Shown: piece after piece, positions 15,009 to 23,362 of the stretch | Layout of the letters: every line of letters begins with the position of its first letter | How positions within the stretch are numbered: the first letter of the stretch is position 1 | Assembly: GCA_051745395.1 (NCBI GenBank) | Contig: JBNJEA010000041.1 | Coordinates: 1-23,375, forward strand | DNA length: 23,375 bases | DNA from: JBNJEA01 sp051745395 | GTDB lineage: Bacteria > Desulfobacterota > Desulfobacteria > Desulfobacterales > Desulfosalsimonadaceae | Reading direction: 5' to 3' | The notes under the pieces: model-generated | Told to the model about the DNA's origin: nothing | Seen by the model: the letters and a program-made list of their open reading frames with translations, nothing else | Database searches by the model: none | Position numbers and translations under genes: made by a program

Positions 15009-15102
15009 ACATAGCCGAACCATAGGCGCATCCTCTTCTGTCTTTTCCACTGAAGCGGCTATGTCACCGTTCTCCCGGAAACGGGAAGAAACAGCCATCT
15101 CA

Positions 15103-15150
15103 CTTCTCCCCCGGTTCCTGAGGGAGGCATTGGGCGGGGGCGGGAGAAAT
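15103..15150. repeat. GC-rich dispersed repeat upstream of the acyl-CoA dehydrogenase
   Basis: The stretch begins CTTCTCCCCCGGTTCC, continues TGAGGGAGG, then ATTGGGCGGGGG and GGGAGAA. It matches the reverse complement of 18104-18140 in pattern (CCCCCGG, GGGAGG, ATTGGGCGGGGG), so both belong to one family. The outer TTCTCCC and GGGAGAA can pair. It fills much of the 160-bp gap between the thiolase and dehydrogenase genes and may cause partial termination there. Confidence 0.7.
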
Positions 15151-15168
15151 CGGAAGGACGGACATCCC

Positions 15169-16320
15169 ATGAAGCTAACCAACGAACAACTGATGATCCA
15201 AAAAACGGCCCGGGAATTTGCCCGAAAGAACCTGGCACCCATGGCTGCGCAACGCGACCAAAAACACGAATACCCGGCCGAAAGCTTGAAAAAAATGGGC
15301 GAACTCGGTCTTCTGGGCATGCTGGTGCCCGATGCCTATGAAGGCGAAGACGTAGACACGGTTTCCTATGGTCTGGCGATAAGCGAAATCGCCTATGCCT
15401 GCGCCTCCACTGCCGTAATCATGTCGGTGCACAACTCCATCTGCTGCGGCAGCCTGCTGCGCTTCGGCACGGAAGATCAGAAACAGCGGTATCTCGTGCC
15501 CATGGCCCGGGGCCAAATCATCTGCTCCTTTGCCCTATCCGAACCCGAAGCCGGCTCCGACCCGGCCTCCATGGAAACCACGGCCGTCAAAGACGGGGAC
15601 TTTTATGTGCTAAACGGCACCAAGCGGTGGATTACCGGCGGGGCCACGTCCGGACTTTTCATCGTCCTGGCCAGAACCGACCCTGATGCCGGTCACAAGG
15701 GCATTTCCGCCTTCCTGGTCACGCCGGACATGGCTGGCTTTTCCACCGGGCGGCTCGAAGACAAGATGGGCCAGTGCGCCTCGGACACCACCGACCTGCT
15801 GTTTTCCGACTGCCGGGTGCCGGCCGATCACCTGCTGGGAGAAGAAGGAGAGGGATTTTTCGTGGCCATGTCGGGATTGGACGACGGCCGCATCGGCATT
15901 GCCGCGCTTTCTGTCGGATTGGCCCAGGCCGCAGTCGATTATGCGGTACAATATGCCAAACAGCGGGTCCAGTTCGGCAAACCCATCTCCCAAAACCAGG
16001 GCCTGCGCTGGATGATCGCCGACATGGCCACGGACCTGGAAGCCGCCCGCCAGCTTGTCTTCAATGCCGCCGGCCGCAAGGACGCCGGCGAATCATGCAG
16101 CAAGGAAGCGTCCATGGCCAAGCTCTACGCATCCGAGATGGCCAACCGGGTAACCGGCCAGGCCATACAGATCCACGGCGGATACGGCTACACCAAGGAA
16201 TTCCCGGTCGAACGCCTCTACCGGGACGCCCGGGTACTGACCATCTATGAAGGCACCAGCCAGATCCAGAAGATGGTCATTGCCGATCACGTGATCGGGG
16301 ACAAAAAGAAAAAAAAATAA
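15169..16320 (+). CDS. Acyl-CoA dehydrogenase, short/branched-chain type
   Basis: The 383-residue flavoprotein has the FAD/substrate block ICSFALSEPEAGSDPASMETTA, WITGGATS, the C-terminal IQIHGGYGYTKEFPVERLYRDARVLTIYEGTSQIQ, and the candidate catalytic base Glu361 in the YEGTS segment, where short-chain acyl-CoA dehydrogenases keep it. It would oxidise butyryl-CoA to crotonyl-CoA, or isobutyryl-CoA to methacrylyl-CoA, passing electrons to electron-transfer flavoprotein. The ATG at 15169 follows GGAAGGA. The upstream open frame from 15061 reads through the GC-rich repeat and is not protein-like. It ends KKKKK 13 bp before the synthetase gene. Chain length and branching preference cannot be read from the motifs alone. 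Confidence 0.92.
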   Translation: MKLTNEQLMIQKTAREFARKNLAPMAAQRDQKHEYPAESLKKMGELGLLGMLVPDAYEGEDVDTVSYGLAISEIAYACASTAVIMSVHNSICCGSLLRFGTEDQKQRYLVPMARGQIICSFALSEPEAGSDPASMETTAVKDGDFYVLNGTKRWITGGATSGLFIVLARTDPDAGHKGISAFLVTPDMAGFSTGRLEDKMGQCASDTTDLLFSDCRVPADHLLGEEGEGFFVAMSGLDDGRIGIAALSVGLAQAAVDYAVQYAKQRVQFGKPISQNQGLRWMIADMATDLEAARQLVFNAAGRKDAGESCSKEASMAKLYASEMANRVTGQAIQIHGGYGYTKEFPVERLYRDARVLTIYEGTSQIQKMVIADHVIGDKKKKK

Positions 16321-16333
16321 GGAGGAGGTTACA

Positions 16334-18103
16334 ATGGCACTGAAAGGTCTGTACAAAGAGGCCATGGCATTAAACCGCATGGACGACCTCGAGCAGCGCC
16401 GCCAGGCGGCGGCTTCCTTTTTTGAAAAGCTCAACCACATGACGTTTCCGGAGCACTTCAACTGGGCCGAAGAGATCTTCGAAGGCGTACACGTGGCCGA
16501 ACGCGGTGATCAGCTGGCATTGATCTGGGCGGACATGGCCTCCGGCGGCGAGCGCAAGGTTTCCTACCGGGAACTGGCCGCCGAAGGCAACAAGTGCCTC
16601 AACTTCCTCCGCAAACACGGGGTGGCCCAGGGGGATAACATGTACATGATGATCCCCATCGTCCCCGAAACCTGGTTTGCCAGCCTTGCCTGCATCAAGG
16701 GCGGCCTGATCAACGTACCCACGGCCACTTCCATGACGGTACGCGAGCTGCAATTCCGGTTTGAAACCTATCTGCCGGATTGTATCGTCGCCGACGCAAG
16801 CGCCGCCGATGCCATTGATGAAGCGCTAAACAACACCGGAACGAATCCGAAGGTCAAAATCGTGGTCGGGCAAAAGGCGGGCTGGACGCCGTATGCCGAA
16901 CTGACCGCCGAAGCCGACACCGCCGAAGGGGCAAAGATTCAAAAAGACGACGCGCTGTTTTGCTTTTTCACCTCGGGCACCACCGGTTTGCCCAAGCGGG
17001 TGGGCCACAGCGCCACCTCCTACCCGGTCGGCCACCTGTCCACGGCCGTGATGATCGGCATCCGGCCCGGGGACATCCACCACAACCTAAGCGCCCCGGG
17101 CTGGGCCAAGTGGGCCTGGAGCAGCTTTTTCGCCCCTTTAAACCTCGGGGCGACCGTGGCGGCATTTCATTTCAGCGCCTTAGACGGCAACACCTACCTG
17201 GATTACGTCTCCAAATACGGTGTTAATACCTTCTGCGCGCCGCCAACCGCCTGGCGGGCATTTGTGGGCCTCGACCTGAGCCGGTTCCAATTTGACAACC
17301 TGCGCGAATCGGTTAGCGCGGGCGAACCGCTCAACCCGGAAGCCATCGAACAGTGGAAAAAACACACCGGCACCCAAATCCGGGATTTCTACGGCCAGAC
17401 CGAGTCCACGGCCATGATCGGCAACCCGCCCTGGATGGCCGATAAAATGCGGCTGGGGTCTTTCGGGGTACCGGCTTTCATGTACGACGTCACCCTATCC
17501 GACGATAAGGGCAATGAAATTACGGCGCCGGATCAGACAGGCCACATCGTGGTCCGCCTTAACCGCTGGCGGGCCATCGGGTTGTTTACGGAATACATCG
17601 GCAACCCGGAAAAAATGGAGCAGGTCTTTATCGATAATTTCTACTACACCGGCGACCGGGCCGCTTTTGACGAAGACGGCTACTGGTGGTTCGTGGGCCG
17701 GGCCGACGACGTGATCAAATCCTCGGACTTCCGGGTGGGGCCGTTTGAGGTGGAAAGCGCGCTCATCGAACACCCCTCGGTGGCCGAGGCCGCCGTGGTG
17801 GGCAGCCCCGACCCGGAGCGCTACCAGTTGGTCAAGGCGTATGTCATCTTAAATGCCGGTTTTGAGCCGTCGCGGGACCTGGCCCTCGAGCTTTTCCGGC
17901 ACACCATCGGGATTCTGGCCAAGTTCAAGATTCCGCGCATTATTGAATTTGTCACCGAAGTGCCCAAGACCATCAGCGGCAAAATCCGGCGCATCGAACT
18001 GCGCGAACACGAAATTGACAAAAAGGAAAAAGGCGTCGAACGCGCGGACAATGAATACTTTTACTGGGATTTTCCGGAATTGAGTTCAAAGAAGAAGTCG
18101 TGA
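16334..18103 (+). CDS. AMP-forming acyl-CoA synthetase (ANL superfamily, short/medium-chain or aryl acid)
   Basis: The 589-residue adenylating enzyme shows the P-loop FTSGTTGLPKRVGHS (about 212-226), YGQTES, the hinge region YYTGDRAAFDEDGYWWFVGRADDVIKSSDFRVGP and the C-terminal catalytic Lys550 in ISGKIRR. It activates a carboxylic acid with ATP and CoA. The sequence style (ISGKIRRIELRE, GWAKWAWSSFFAPL) resembles the medium-chain/butyrate-CoA ligase and benzoate-CoA ligase group rather than acetyl-CoA synthetase. With IcmF, the dehydrogenase and the thiolase nearby, isobutyrate or butyrate is the most natural substrate. AAGGAGG precedes the ATG. Last gene of the + strand run; it ends 134 bp before a convergent gene. 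Confidence 0.88.
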   Translation: MALKGLYKEAMALNRMDDLEQRRQAAASFFEKLNHMTFPEHFNWAEEIFEGVHVAERGDQLALIWADMASGGERKVSYRELAAEGNKCLNFLRKHGVAQGDNMYMMIPIVPETWFASLACIKGGLINVPTATSMTVRELQFRFETYLPDCIVADASAADAIDEALNNTGTNPKVKIVVGQKAGWTPYAELTAEADTAEGAKIQKDDALFCFFTSGTTGLPKRVGHSATSYPVGHLSTAVMIGIRPGDIHHNLSAPGWAKWAWSSFFAPLNLGATVAAFHFSALDGNTYLDYVSKYGVNTFCAPPTAWRAFVGLDLSRFQFDNLRESVSAGEPLNPEAIEQWKKHTGTQIRDFYGQTESTAMIGNPPWMADKMRLGSFGVPAFMYDVTLSDDKGNEITAPDQTGHIVVRLNRWRAIGLFTEYIGNPEKMEQVFIDNFYYTGDRAAFDEDGYWWFVGRADDVIKSSDFRVGPFEVESALIEHPSVAEAAVVGSPDPERYQLVKAYVILNAGFEPSRDLALELFRHTIGILAKFKIPRIIEFVTEVPKTISGKIRRIELREHEIDKKEKGVERADNEYFYWDFPELSSKKKS

Positions 18104-18140
18104 CCCCCGCCCAATCCCTCCCCCGGTTGCCGGGGGAGGG
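18104..18140. terminator. GC-rich hairpin between convergent operons (dispersed-repeat copy)
   Basis: CCCTCCCCCGG (18116-18126) pairs perfectly with CCGGGGGAGGG (18130-18140) around a TTG loop, giving an 11-bp stem. It follows the synthetase stop codon directly and faces the end of the convergent gene (18237). No T-run follows, so it may act as a bidirectional barrier rather than a textbook terminator. It shares its pattern with 15103-15150. Confidence 0.6.
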
Positions 18141-18236
18141 GTAAATCCCCCCGGGTTGTTGTTAATTGGCGAAATCGGTGTCGAAATCAAAAAGGAGATT
18201 GAAAAACCGATTGCGACCTCGATCCACTCTAAACCT

Positions 18237-20120
18237 TTATTCTGCGTCTTTTTTAGCTTCTTGACCGTCAAACGGCATATACACCTCAATATCGCTGCCG
18301 TAGCTTCGGGAAAACTCGGCATGGGGGTAGCGCTTCTTGAAAACATGCAGCATGGCCTTGTTTTCACTGAGCACCGTGGCCGTAAACGCCTTGTACTTGT
18401 TCTCCCGGGCGATTTTTTCCAGCAGGTCCAGCATATAGGCCCCGAGCCCCAGGTTCTGGTACTGCTCCTTGACCACGAAGGCCACTTCGGCCACTTCTTC
18501 CTCTGCCATTCCGTAGGAGCCGATGGCGATGATCTCCTTGTGCTTGCCGCGCTGCACAATGCCAATGAGGGTCATGTTCTGGTGATAATCCACCGTGGCC
18601 CACTGCTTTTGCAGCATCTCCCGGGAAAAGACCTTGCGCCGGTTGAAAAACCGATAAAACACCGTGTTTTCCTGCAGTGAATAATAAAAGTTGCGGGTGG
18701 CGAATTCATCCGAGGGCAGAAGGGGCCTGAATTCCACCGTCTTTCCGCTTTCCAGCTCCAAAAAGGACTTGTAGTTTTCCAGAAACAGCAGGTCCTGGGT
18801 GCTCGGGGTCAACTGGTCGGCAAAGATGTAATGCCGCTTTTTGGCCTCGTCGATCAACTGCTCCCGGAACCGGGGATGGGCGATCTGGGCCAGCTCCATG
18901 ACCCTTTGATAGATGCCCTTGCCGTGGAGTTCGGCAATCCCGTATTCCGTGACCACGACATCAACGTCGCCCCGGGTGGTGGCCACGCCGGCACCTTCGC
19001 TCAAGTGGGGCACGATCCGGGAGACTTGTCCGTTTTGTGCCGTGGACGGCAGGGCGATAATGGAAAACCCGCCCTTTGACATCTTGCTGCCGCGGATGAA
19101 ATCGACCTGGTCGCCGATGCCGCTGTAAAACAGGTATCCCTTGGAGTCCGTGCAGATCTGGCCGGTCAGATCGATTTCCAGGGCGGAGCTGATGCTGATG
19201 AGATGGTCGTTTTTGGCAATGACGTTGGGATCGTTTACAAATTCGGCGCCGCGGAAATAAAACATGGGGTTGTTGTCCACGAAATCGTAGAGGCATTGCG
19301 ATCCCATGCAAAGTGAACTCACCACCCGGCCGGGCAGATAGGATTTTTTCTTGTTGGTAATCACCTTCTGCTCAAAAAGGGGCAAAAAACCATCGGTAAT
19401 TACCTGGGTATGAATTCCCAGGTCCTTTTTGTCATGGAGATACGGCAGGATGGAATCCGGCAGGTGGCCGAAGCCGATCTGCAGGGTGGCGCCGTCATCG
19501 ACGAGCTGGTTGACGTACTGGGCGATGCGCTCGACAATCTCCTGGTTTTTGGCCACCGGCAGGGCCTCCACGGGCGCTTCCTCATATTCCACGATGTAGT
19601 CGAAGTCATCCACGTGGACGAAGCCGTCGCCCCAGGTCCGCGGCATCCGGGGGTTTACCTGCGCAATGACAATCCTGGCATTTTTCATCCCCGAAAGGGT
19701 GATGTCCACGGAGATTCCCAGGCTGCAGAAACCGAACCGGTCCGGGGGGCTGACCTGGATCAGGGCCACGTCGAGACCGATCTGCTGAGAGTCAAACAGC
19801 TCGGGGATCTGCGACAGGTAGGCCGGAATGTAGTCAAGCTTGCCCTCAAAGGCGGCCTGGCGCATGTGCAGGCTGATAAAAAAAAGTTTCAGGGAAAACC
19901 GGCTGGAAAAATTCGGGTCGTGAACGTAGCGGGAAAACGTCGAAGACAGCATCTGGTAGACCACGATGTCCTGGATGGCGATATCTTCGACCATGGCCCG
20001 GATTAACTGCTGTGGTTCGCCGCAGCCGGTGCCGATAAAGACGCGGCTGCCGTTTTTGATCTGCTTGACGGCCTTTTCCGGGGGCAGAAGTTTTTCCGGG
20101 CAGTACTGATTTAGATCCAT
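18237..20120 (-). CDS. Acetyl-CoA hydrolase/CoA-transferase fused to a GNAT acetyltransferase domain
   Basis: The 627-residue protein joins a class I CoA-transferase (about residues 1-440) to a GNAT domain (about 463-620). In the first part, GAEFVNDP (Glu293) matches the catalytic-glutamate block of AarC/4-hydroxybutyrate CoA-transferase relatives, followed by SALEIDLTGQI and GGFSIIALPSTA. In the second, QNLGLG (555-560) is the acetyl-CoA pyrophosphate loop. The first half would move CoA between acetyl-CoA and another acid. The GNAT half could acetylate a protein or small molecule. This fusion is a known but poorly characterised architecture. The ATG at 20120 has AGGAG about 11 bp upstream; the frame opens further upstream only inside the regulator gene. 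It lies 26 bp after the regulator, same strand. Confidence 0.87.
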   Translation of the reverse strand: MDLNQYCPEKLLPPEKAVKQIKNGSRVFIGTGCGEPQQLIRAMVEDIAIQDIVVYQMLSSTFSRYVHDPNFSSRFSLKLFFISLHMRQAAFEGKLDYIPAYLSQIPELFDSQQIGLDVALIQVSPPDRFGFCSLGISVDITLSGMKNARIVIAQVNPRMPRTWGDGFVHVDDFDYIVEYEEAPVEALPVAKNQEIVERIAQYVNQLVDDGATLQIGFGHLPDSILPYLHDKKDLGIHTQVITDGFLPLFEQKVITNKKKSYLPGRVVSSLCMGSQCLYDFVDNNPMFYFRGAEFVNDPNVIAKNDHLISISSALEIDLTGQICTDSKGYLFYSGIGDQVDFIRGSKMSKGGFSIIALPSTAQNGQVSRIVPHLSEGAGVATTRGDVDVVVTEYGIAELHGKGIYQRVMELAQIAHPRFREQLIDEAKKRHYIFADQLTPSTQDLLFLENYKSFLELESGKTVEFRPLLPSDEFATRNFYYSLQENTVFYRFFNRRKVFSREMLQKQWATVDYHQNMTLIGIVQRGKHKEIIAIGSYGMAEEEVAEVAFVVKEQYQNLGLGAYMLDLLEKIARENKYKAFTATVLSENKAMLHVFKKRYPHAEFSRSYGSDIEVYMPFDGQEAKKDAE

Positions 20121-20146
20121 TGTATGGCGGTCTCCTCTATATTGTT

Positions 20147-21514
20147 TTATCTGCCCGGCCGGCAGATCCCGTACTTGTTCATCCGTTTCCAGACTGTGAC
20201 CCGGCTGACGCCGAGCATACGTGCGGCTTCCGACTGGTTCCAGCCGCATTTTTCAAGCACTGCGAGCAACTGTTTGCGCGCACTGCCGTTGTCATGAGCC
20301 GATGGGGCGGTATCGGCCGCCGGGCCGGGGGCGGCATCACCCGATATTTTCGCCGGCAGATGCCCCCCTTCAATGCTGCCGCCGGGACACAGCACAAAGG
20401 CGTAGTCAATAGCGTTTCGAAGCTCCCGGATGTTTCCCGGCCAGGTATAAGCCATCAGTTTTTCCAGGGCCTCGGGGGTGACACCTAAAATTTTCTTTTC
20501 CGACTGCTGGCTGATCTGCCGGATGAAATGCTGCACCAGCATCGGCACATCCTCGATACGGTCGGCAAGCCGGGGGCATTGGATGGGAAACACGTTGATC
20601 CGGAAATAAAGGTCTTCCCGGAATTTTTCCCGCGCCACCATTTCCTCGAGACTCCGGTTGGTGGCCGTGATAATCCGGACATTGACCGGTATGGTCTTGT
20701 GATCGCCGACCCGCTCGATTGCTTTTTCCTCCAGCACCCGCAGCAGCTTGACCTGGGTGGAATGGGGGATGTCGCCGATTTCATCGAGCAGGATGGTGCC
20801 TTCATGCGCGGCTTCAAAACGGCCGATCCGAGTGCGGTCCGCGCCGGTAAACGCCCCTTTCACGTGGCCGAACAACTCGCTTTCCAGCAGGTTTTCATTG
20901 AGTGCGGCACAGTTGACCTTGATAAACGGCTTGCCCCTGCGCCCGCCGGCCTCATGGATGGCCCGGGCCACCATTTCCTTGCCGGTGCCGGACTCGCCGG
21001 AAATCATGACCGGGGCATCGGACTGGGCCACGTTTTCAATCATTTCAAACAGCGCCTGCATCACCGGGGATTTGCCCAGTATCCCGTGGTATCCGTCATC
21101 GAGGTGAAACGTCTGGCGAAGGGATTCGATTTCTCGCTGCTGCCGGATGATCTGGGAAATATCGGTAAGCGTTTCCACGGCGCCGATCATTTCGCCCTGC
21201 TGGTTGTGCAGCACGGCCGCGGTTTTTAAAACGTGAACAGTTCGCCGGTCTTTTTTGGTGATCAGACATTTTTTGTCTTTCACCCACCCCGCGGCAAACA
21301 TCTTGCACCATTTCTCGCCCCGGCCGTCGCCGATGAACTTGCAGCCCGTACAGTTTAATATCCGGCACGTGCGGCCTTTCAGCTCATCTCTGGTGTAGCC
21401 GGTCATCTCTTCAGCCGCCGGATTGGCCGCAACGATTTTGCCGCCGATATCCACGACGATCAAGCCGTCCCGCAGGGTATCGAAAATGGTTTTCCAATGT
21501 TGTCCAATATCCAT
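20147..21514 (-). CDS. PAS-domain sigma-54-dependent transcriptional activator
   Basis: The 455-residue activator has an N-terminal PAS domain (about 7-118), an AAA+ domain with Walker A GESGTGKE (173-180), GAFTGA (220-225, contacts sigma-54) and Walker B ILLDEIGD (241-248), and a C-terminal Fis-type helix-turn-helix (NQSEAARMLGVSRVTVWKRMNKYG). The PAS domain carries a cysteine cluster: Cys50, Cys55, Cys58, Cys70 and Cys83. This could bind zinc or an Fe-S cluster or sense redox. The ATG at 21514 has AGGAT upstream. It is the first gene of a two-gene - strand operon with the CoA-transferase fusion. A palindrome and a sigma-54 promoter in the divergent upstream region are its likely targets. 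Confidence 0.93.
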   Translation of the reverse strand: MDIGQHWKTIFDTLRDGLIVVDIGGKIVAANPAAEEMTGYTRDELKGRTCRILNCTGCKFIGDGRGEKWCKMFAAGWVKDKKCLITKKDRRTVHVLKTAAVLHNQQGEMIGAVETLTDISQIIRQQREIESLRQTFHLDDGYHGILGKSPVMQALFEMIENVAQSDAPVMISGESGTGKEMVARAIHEAGGRRGKPFIKVNCAALNENLLESELFGHVKGAFTGADRTRIGRFEAAHEGTILLDEIGDIPHSTQVKLLRVLEEKAIERVGDHKTIPVNVRIITATNRSLEEMVAREKFREDLYFRINVFPIQCPRLADRIEDVPMLVQHFIRQISQQSEKKILGVTPEALEKLMAYTWPGNIRELRNAIDYAFVLCPGGSIEGGHLPAKISGDAAPGPAADTAPSAHDNGSARKQLLAVLEKCGWNQSEAARMLGVSRVTVWKRMNKYGICRPGR

Positions 21515-21553
21515 GATGCCATCCTGTCTCTCATCTGATTTTTCAAATCAAAC

Positions 21554-21583
21554 TGTTAAGTGTTAACTTAACACATATTAACA
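21554..21583. promoter_or_regulatory. Candidate enhancer/operator palindrome for the sigma-54 activator
   Basis: TGTTAAGT and ACTTAACA (21554-21561 and 21566-21573) are perfect 8-bp inverted arms around GTTA, with a further TTAACA half-site at 21578-21583. It is about 40 bp from the activator start and about 105 bp upstream of the -24 box at 21669, the usual distance for an enhancer of a sigma-54 promoter. Confidence 0.55.
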
Positions 21584-21667
21584 GCTTGTAAAACAAATGA
21601 ACGCCAAAAGGACAATATCGAAAAATTTTTAAATATAAAATCAAATAGATATACACCAAAATTTTAA

Positions 21668-21683
21668 TGGCACATCATTTGCA
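21668..21683 (+). promoter_or_regulatory. Sigma-54 (-24/-12) promoter pointing rightward
   Basis: TGGCAC-ATCAT-TTGCA matches the sigma-54 consensus, with GG and GC exactly 10 bp apart. Transcription would start near 21694 and run to the right, away from the activator gene. The only thing directly downstream is the insertion sequence at 21729. Confidence 0.75.
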
Positions 21684-21728
21684 AATATAGAAACAAACGA
21701 AGCGAAAACAATCTTTCCATTTACAACC

Positions 21729-23071
21729 GTAAGGTAATAAGTTAAAATAACATGTACAAATATATTGACTTTTGCTTCAATTCCATACTACAGTCAAATG
21801 TATGGAAACTCAACAGAAAGAAGACCTGATTAATCAGGTTAAACAAAGGTACGAGTTGATGGCGGCCCACTTGTCAGAAAAGGACAAAAGGATATGGGCT
21901 GCATCAGAAGCCAACACAATTGGCCGAGGAGGAGATACCATTGTTTGCCAGGCAACAGGTATGTCACGTGTGACCATCGGAAAAGGAAAAAAGGAACTGA
22001 CGGGTAAAGCCGATGGAATCAAAAAACGCATACGGAAACCCGGAGGTGGGCGTAAGCGCTTGGAGGATAAAAATCCTGCGTTGATTTATGATCTTGATAT
22101 GTTGATAGATCCGCTTACCAGAGGTGATCCGGAATCTCCTCTCAGATGGACCTGTAAAAGTACCTATAAACTATCAGAAGCCCTTCGTAAAAGAGGTCAT
22201 AATGTGTCCCAGAAGACTGTATATTTGATGCTTCAGGAAATGGGTTACAGTATGCAGGCCAATCGAAAAATTAAGGAGGGAAAACAAAATCCGGATCGGG
22301 ATGAACAGTTCAATTTTATATATAAGCAGGTTAAAGAGTTTCAAGGCGATGGCCAGCCTGTTATTTCAGTCGATGCCAAAAAAAAGGAAAATATTGGCCA
22401 ATATAAAAACACCGGTATGGAGTGGGAACCTGCCGGACAACCAACCGATGTGAACACATATGACTTTCCGGACAAAGAGAAAGGAAAAGCTTGTCCTTAC
22501 GGTATCTATGATTTAACACGTAATGAGGGATGGGTAAGCGTCGGTATCAGTCGAGATACAGCACAATTTGCAGTTGAAAGCATTCGGCGTTGGTGGAACG
22601 AAATGGGTTGTTTCAGGTACCCCGGCGCTACCCAGTTGCTGATTACAGCAGACGGCGGTGGCAGTAACGGCTACCGAGTTCGTTTGTGGAAAAAAGAGAT
22701 CCAGTCTCTGGTGAATGAATTGGGAATTACGATCAGCATTTGTCATTTTCCTCCCGGAACAAGCAAATGGAACAAAATCGAGCATCAAATGTTTTCTTTC
22801 ATGAGCAAGAACTGGAGGGGGCGCCCATTAGATAGCCTTGGAACTATAGTCAACCTGATTTCAAACACTACAACTCAAAAAGGCTTGCAAATAGAAGCTG
22901 ATATTGATGATGCTCAATATGAAAAAGGCCTCAAAGTTGGTGATGATGAAATGGCTCAGCTGAACATTGAGCGGGCGAGTTTTCATGGTGAATGGAATTA
23001 CAAAATAATGCCTCAGGAAGTTATGTACGCCGGATAATATTTGTACACTTTATTTTGACTTAAAACCTTAC
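21729..23071 (+). mobile_element. ISAzo13-like insertion sequence with about 35-bp terminal inverted repeats
   Basis: The left end (21729-21763) and the reverse complement of the right end (23037-23071) agree at 30 of 35 positions, starting GTAAGGT and ending TGTACAAATAT. The enclosed transposase gene nearly fills the element. No clear long target duplication was found; a TA at 21730-21731 and 23069-23070 falls within the repeats and could be a TA target, but this is unresolved. The element is visibly more AT-rich than the genes to its left. The right boundary is supported by the abrupt end of yaaW-like homology on the - strand at this point. Confidence 0.8.
21802..23037 (+). CDS. Transposase of the ISAzo13 family
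   Basis: The 411-residue DDE transposase has an N-terminal region with a helix-turn-helix-like stretch (ATGMSRVTIGKGKKEL) and a basic PGGGRKRLED motif. Candidate catalytic residues are Asp in VISVDAKKKENIG, Asp in LITADGGGSNG and Glu in SKWNKIEHQMFS, the layout of ISAzo13 (DDE_Tnp_ISAZ013) enzymes. The ATG at 21802 was chosen; an in-frame TTG at 21772 is less likely. No strong Shine-Dalgarno sequence is visible. The stop codon overlaps the inner end of the right inverted repeat. The frame is intact, so the element may still be active. Confidence 0.88.
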   Translation: METQQKEDLINQVKQRYELMAAHLSEKDKRIWAASEANTIGRGGDTIVCQATGMSRVTIGKGKKELTGKADGIKKRIRKPGGGRKRLEDKNPALIYDLDMLIDPLTRGDPESPLRWTCKSTYKLSEALRKRGHNVSQKTVYLMLQEMGYSMQANRKIKEGKQNPDRDEQFNFIYKQVKEFQGDGQPVISVDAKKKENIGQYKNTGMEWEPAGQPTDVNTYDFPDKEKGKACPYGIYDLTRNEGWVSVGISRDTAQFAVESIRRWWNEMGCFRYPGATQLLITADGGGSNGYRVRLWKKEIQSLVNELGITISICHFPPGTSKWNKIEHQMFSFMSKNWRGRPLDSLGTIVNLISNTTTQKGLQIEADIDDAQYEKGLKVGDDEMAQLNIERASFHGEWNYKIMPQEVMYAG

Positions 23072-23362
23072 TTTCATTTTCTTACATACATCCGTAAGAA
23101 TTTCTTTATATACAACACCCTTTCCCCCTCTAAACATTGTTATAATGCTATCCGCCCCATAACACTGTATTTCACCAGCAATTAAGTTCCAAACCTTGGT
23201 AAAGTCTCCGTTACAATTTTTAAAACGTTCCTGACGAGACAATTCTTCAGTTAATCTTTCATTTCCATCTTTATCCTTAGTTAAAAAATCAACAAGAACA
23301 GCTAAATCTTCATTATCGGAATATTGTAAGAAAACCAAATCGTTATCTTCGCGATACGCCAT
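23060..23362 (-). pseudogene. YaaW-like (DUF3944) protein, truncated by the insertion sequence
   Basis: The - strand frame starts at an ATG (23362) behind AGGAGAG and encodes 100 residues: LVFLQYSDNEDLAVLVDFLT, then RLTEELSRQERFK, then WNLIAGEIQCYGADSI, GGKGVVYKEILTDVCKKMK. This follows the N-terminal part of E. coli YaaW (UPF0174), where the order FLQ..LA...LT, R..LF, WQLIAGELQHFGGDSI and YR.ILLDVSKRLK is the same. YaaW proteins continue for over 100 further residues; here homology stops at the IS edge, and the last residues (VRF) and stop are read from the inverted repeat. The missing 3' part is not found left of the IS, so a deletion or rearrangement has occurred. The function of YaaW is not established. 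The gene is AT-rich compared with the metabolic genes. Confidence 0.7.

Noticed and set aside
15061..15168. N-terminal extension of the acyl-CoA dehydrogenase
   Set aside because: The extra 36 codons read through a GC-rich repeat and precede a well-placed ribosome-binding site and ATG at 15169.
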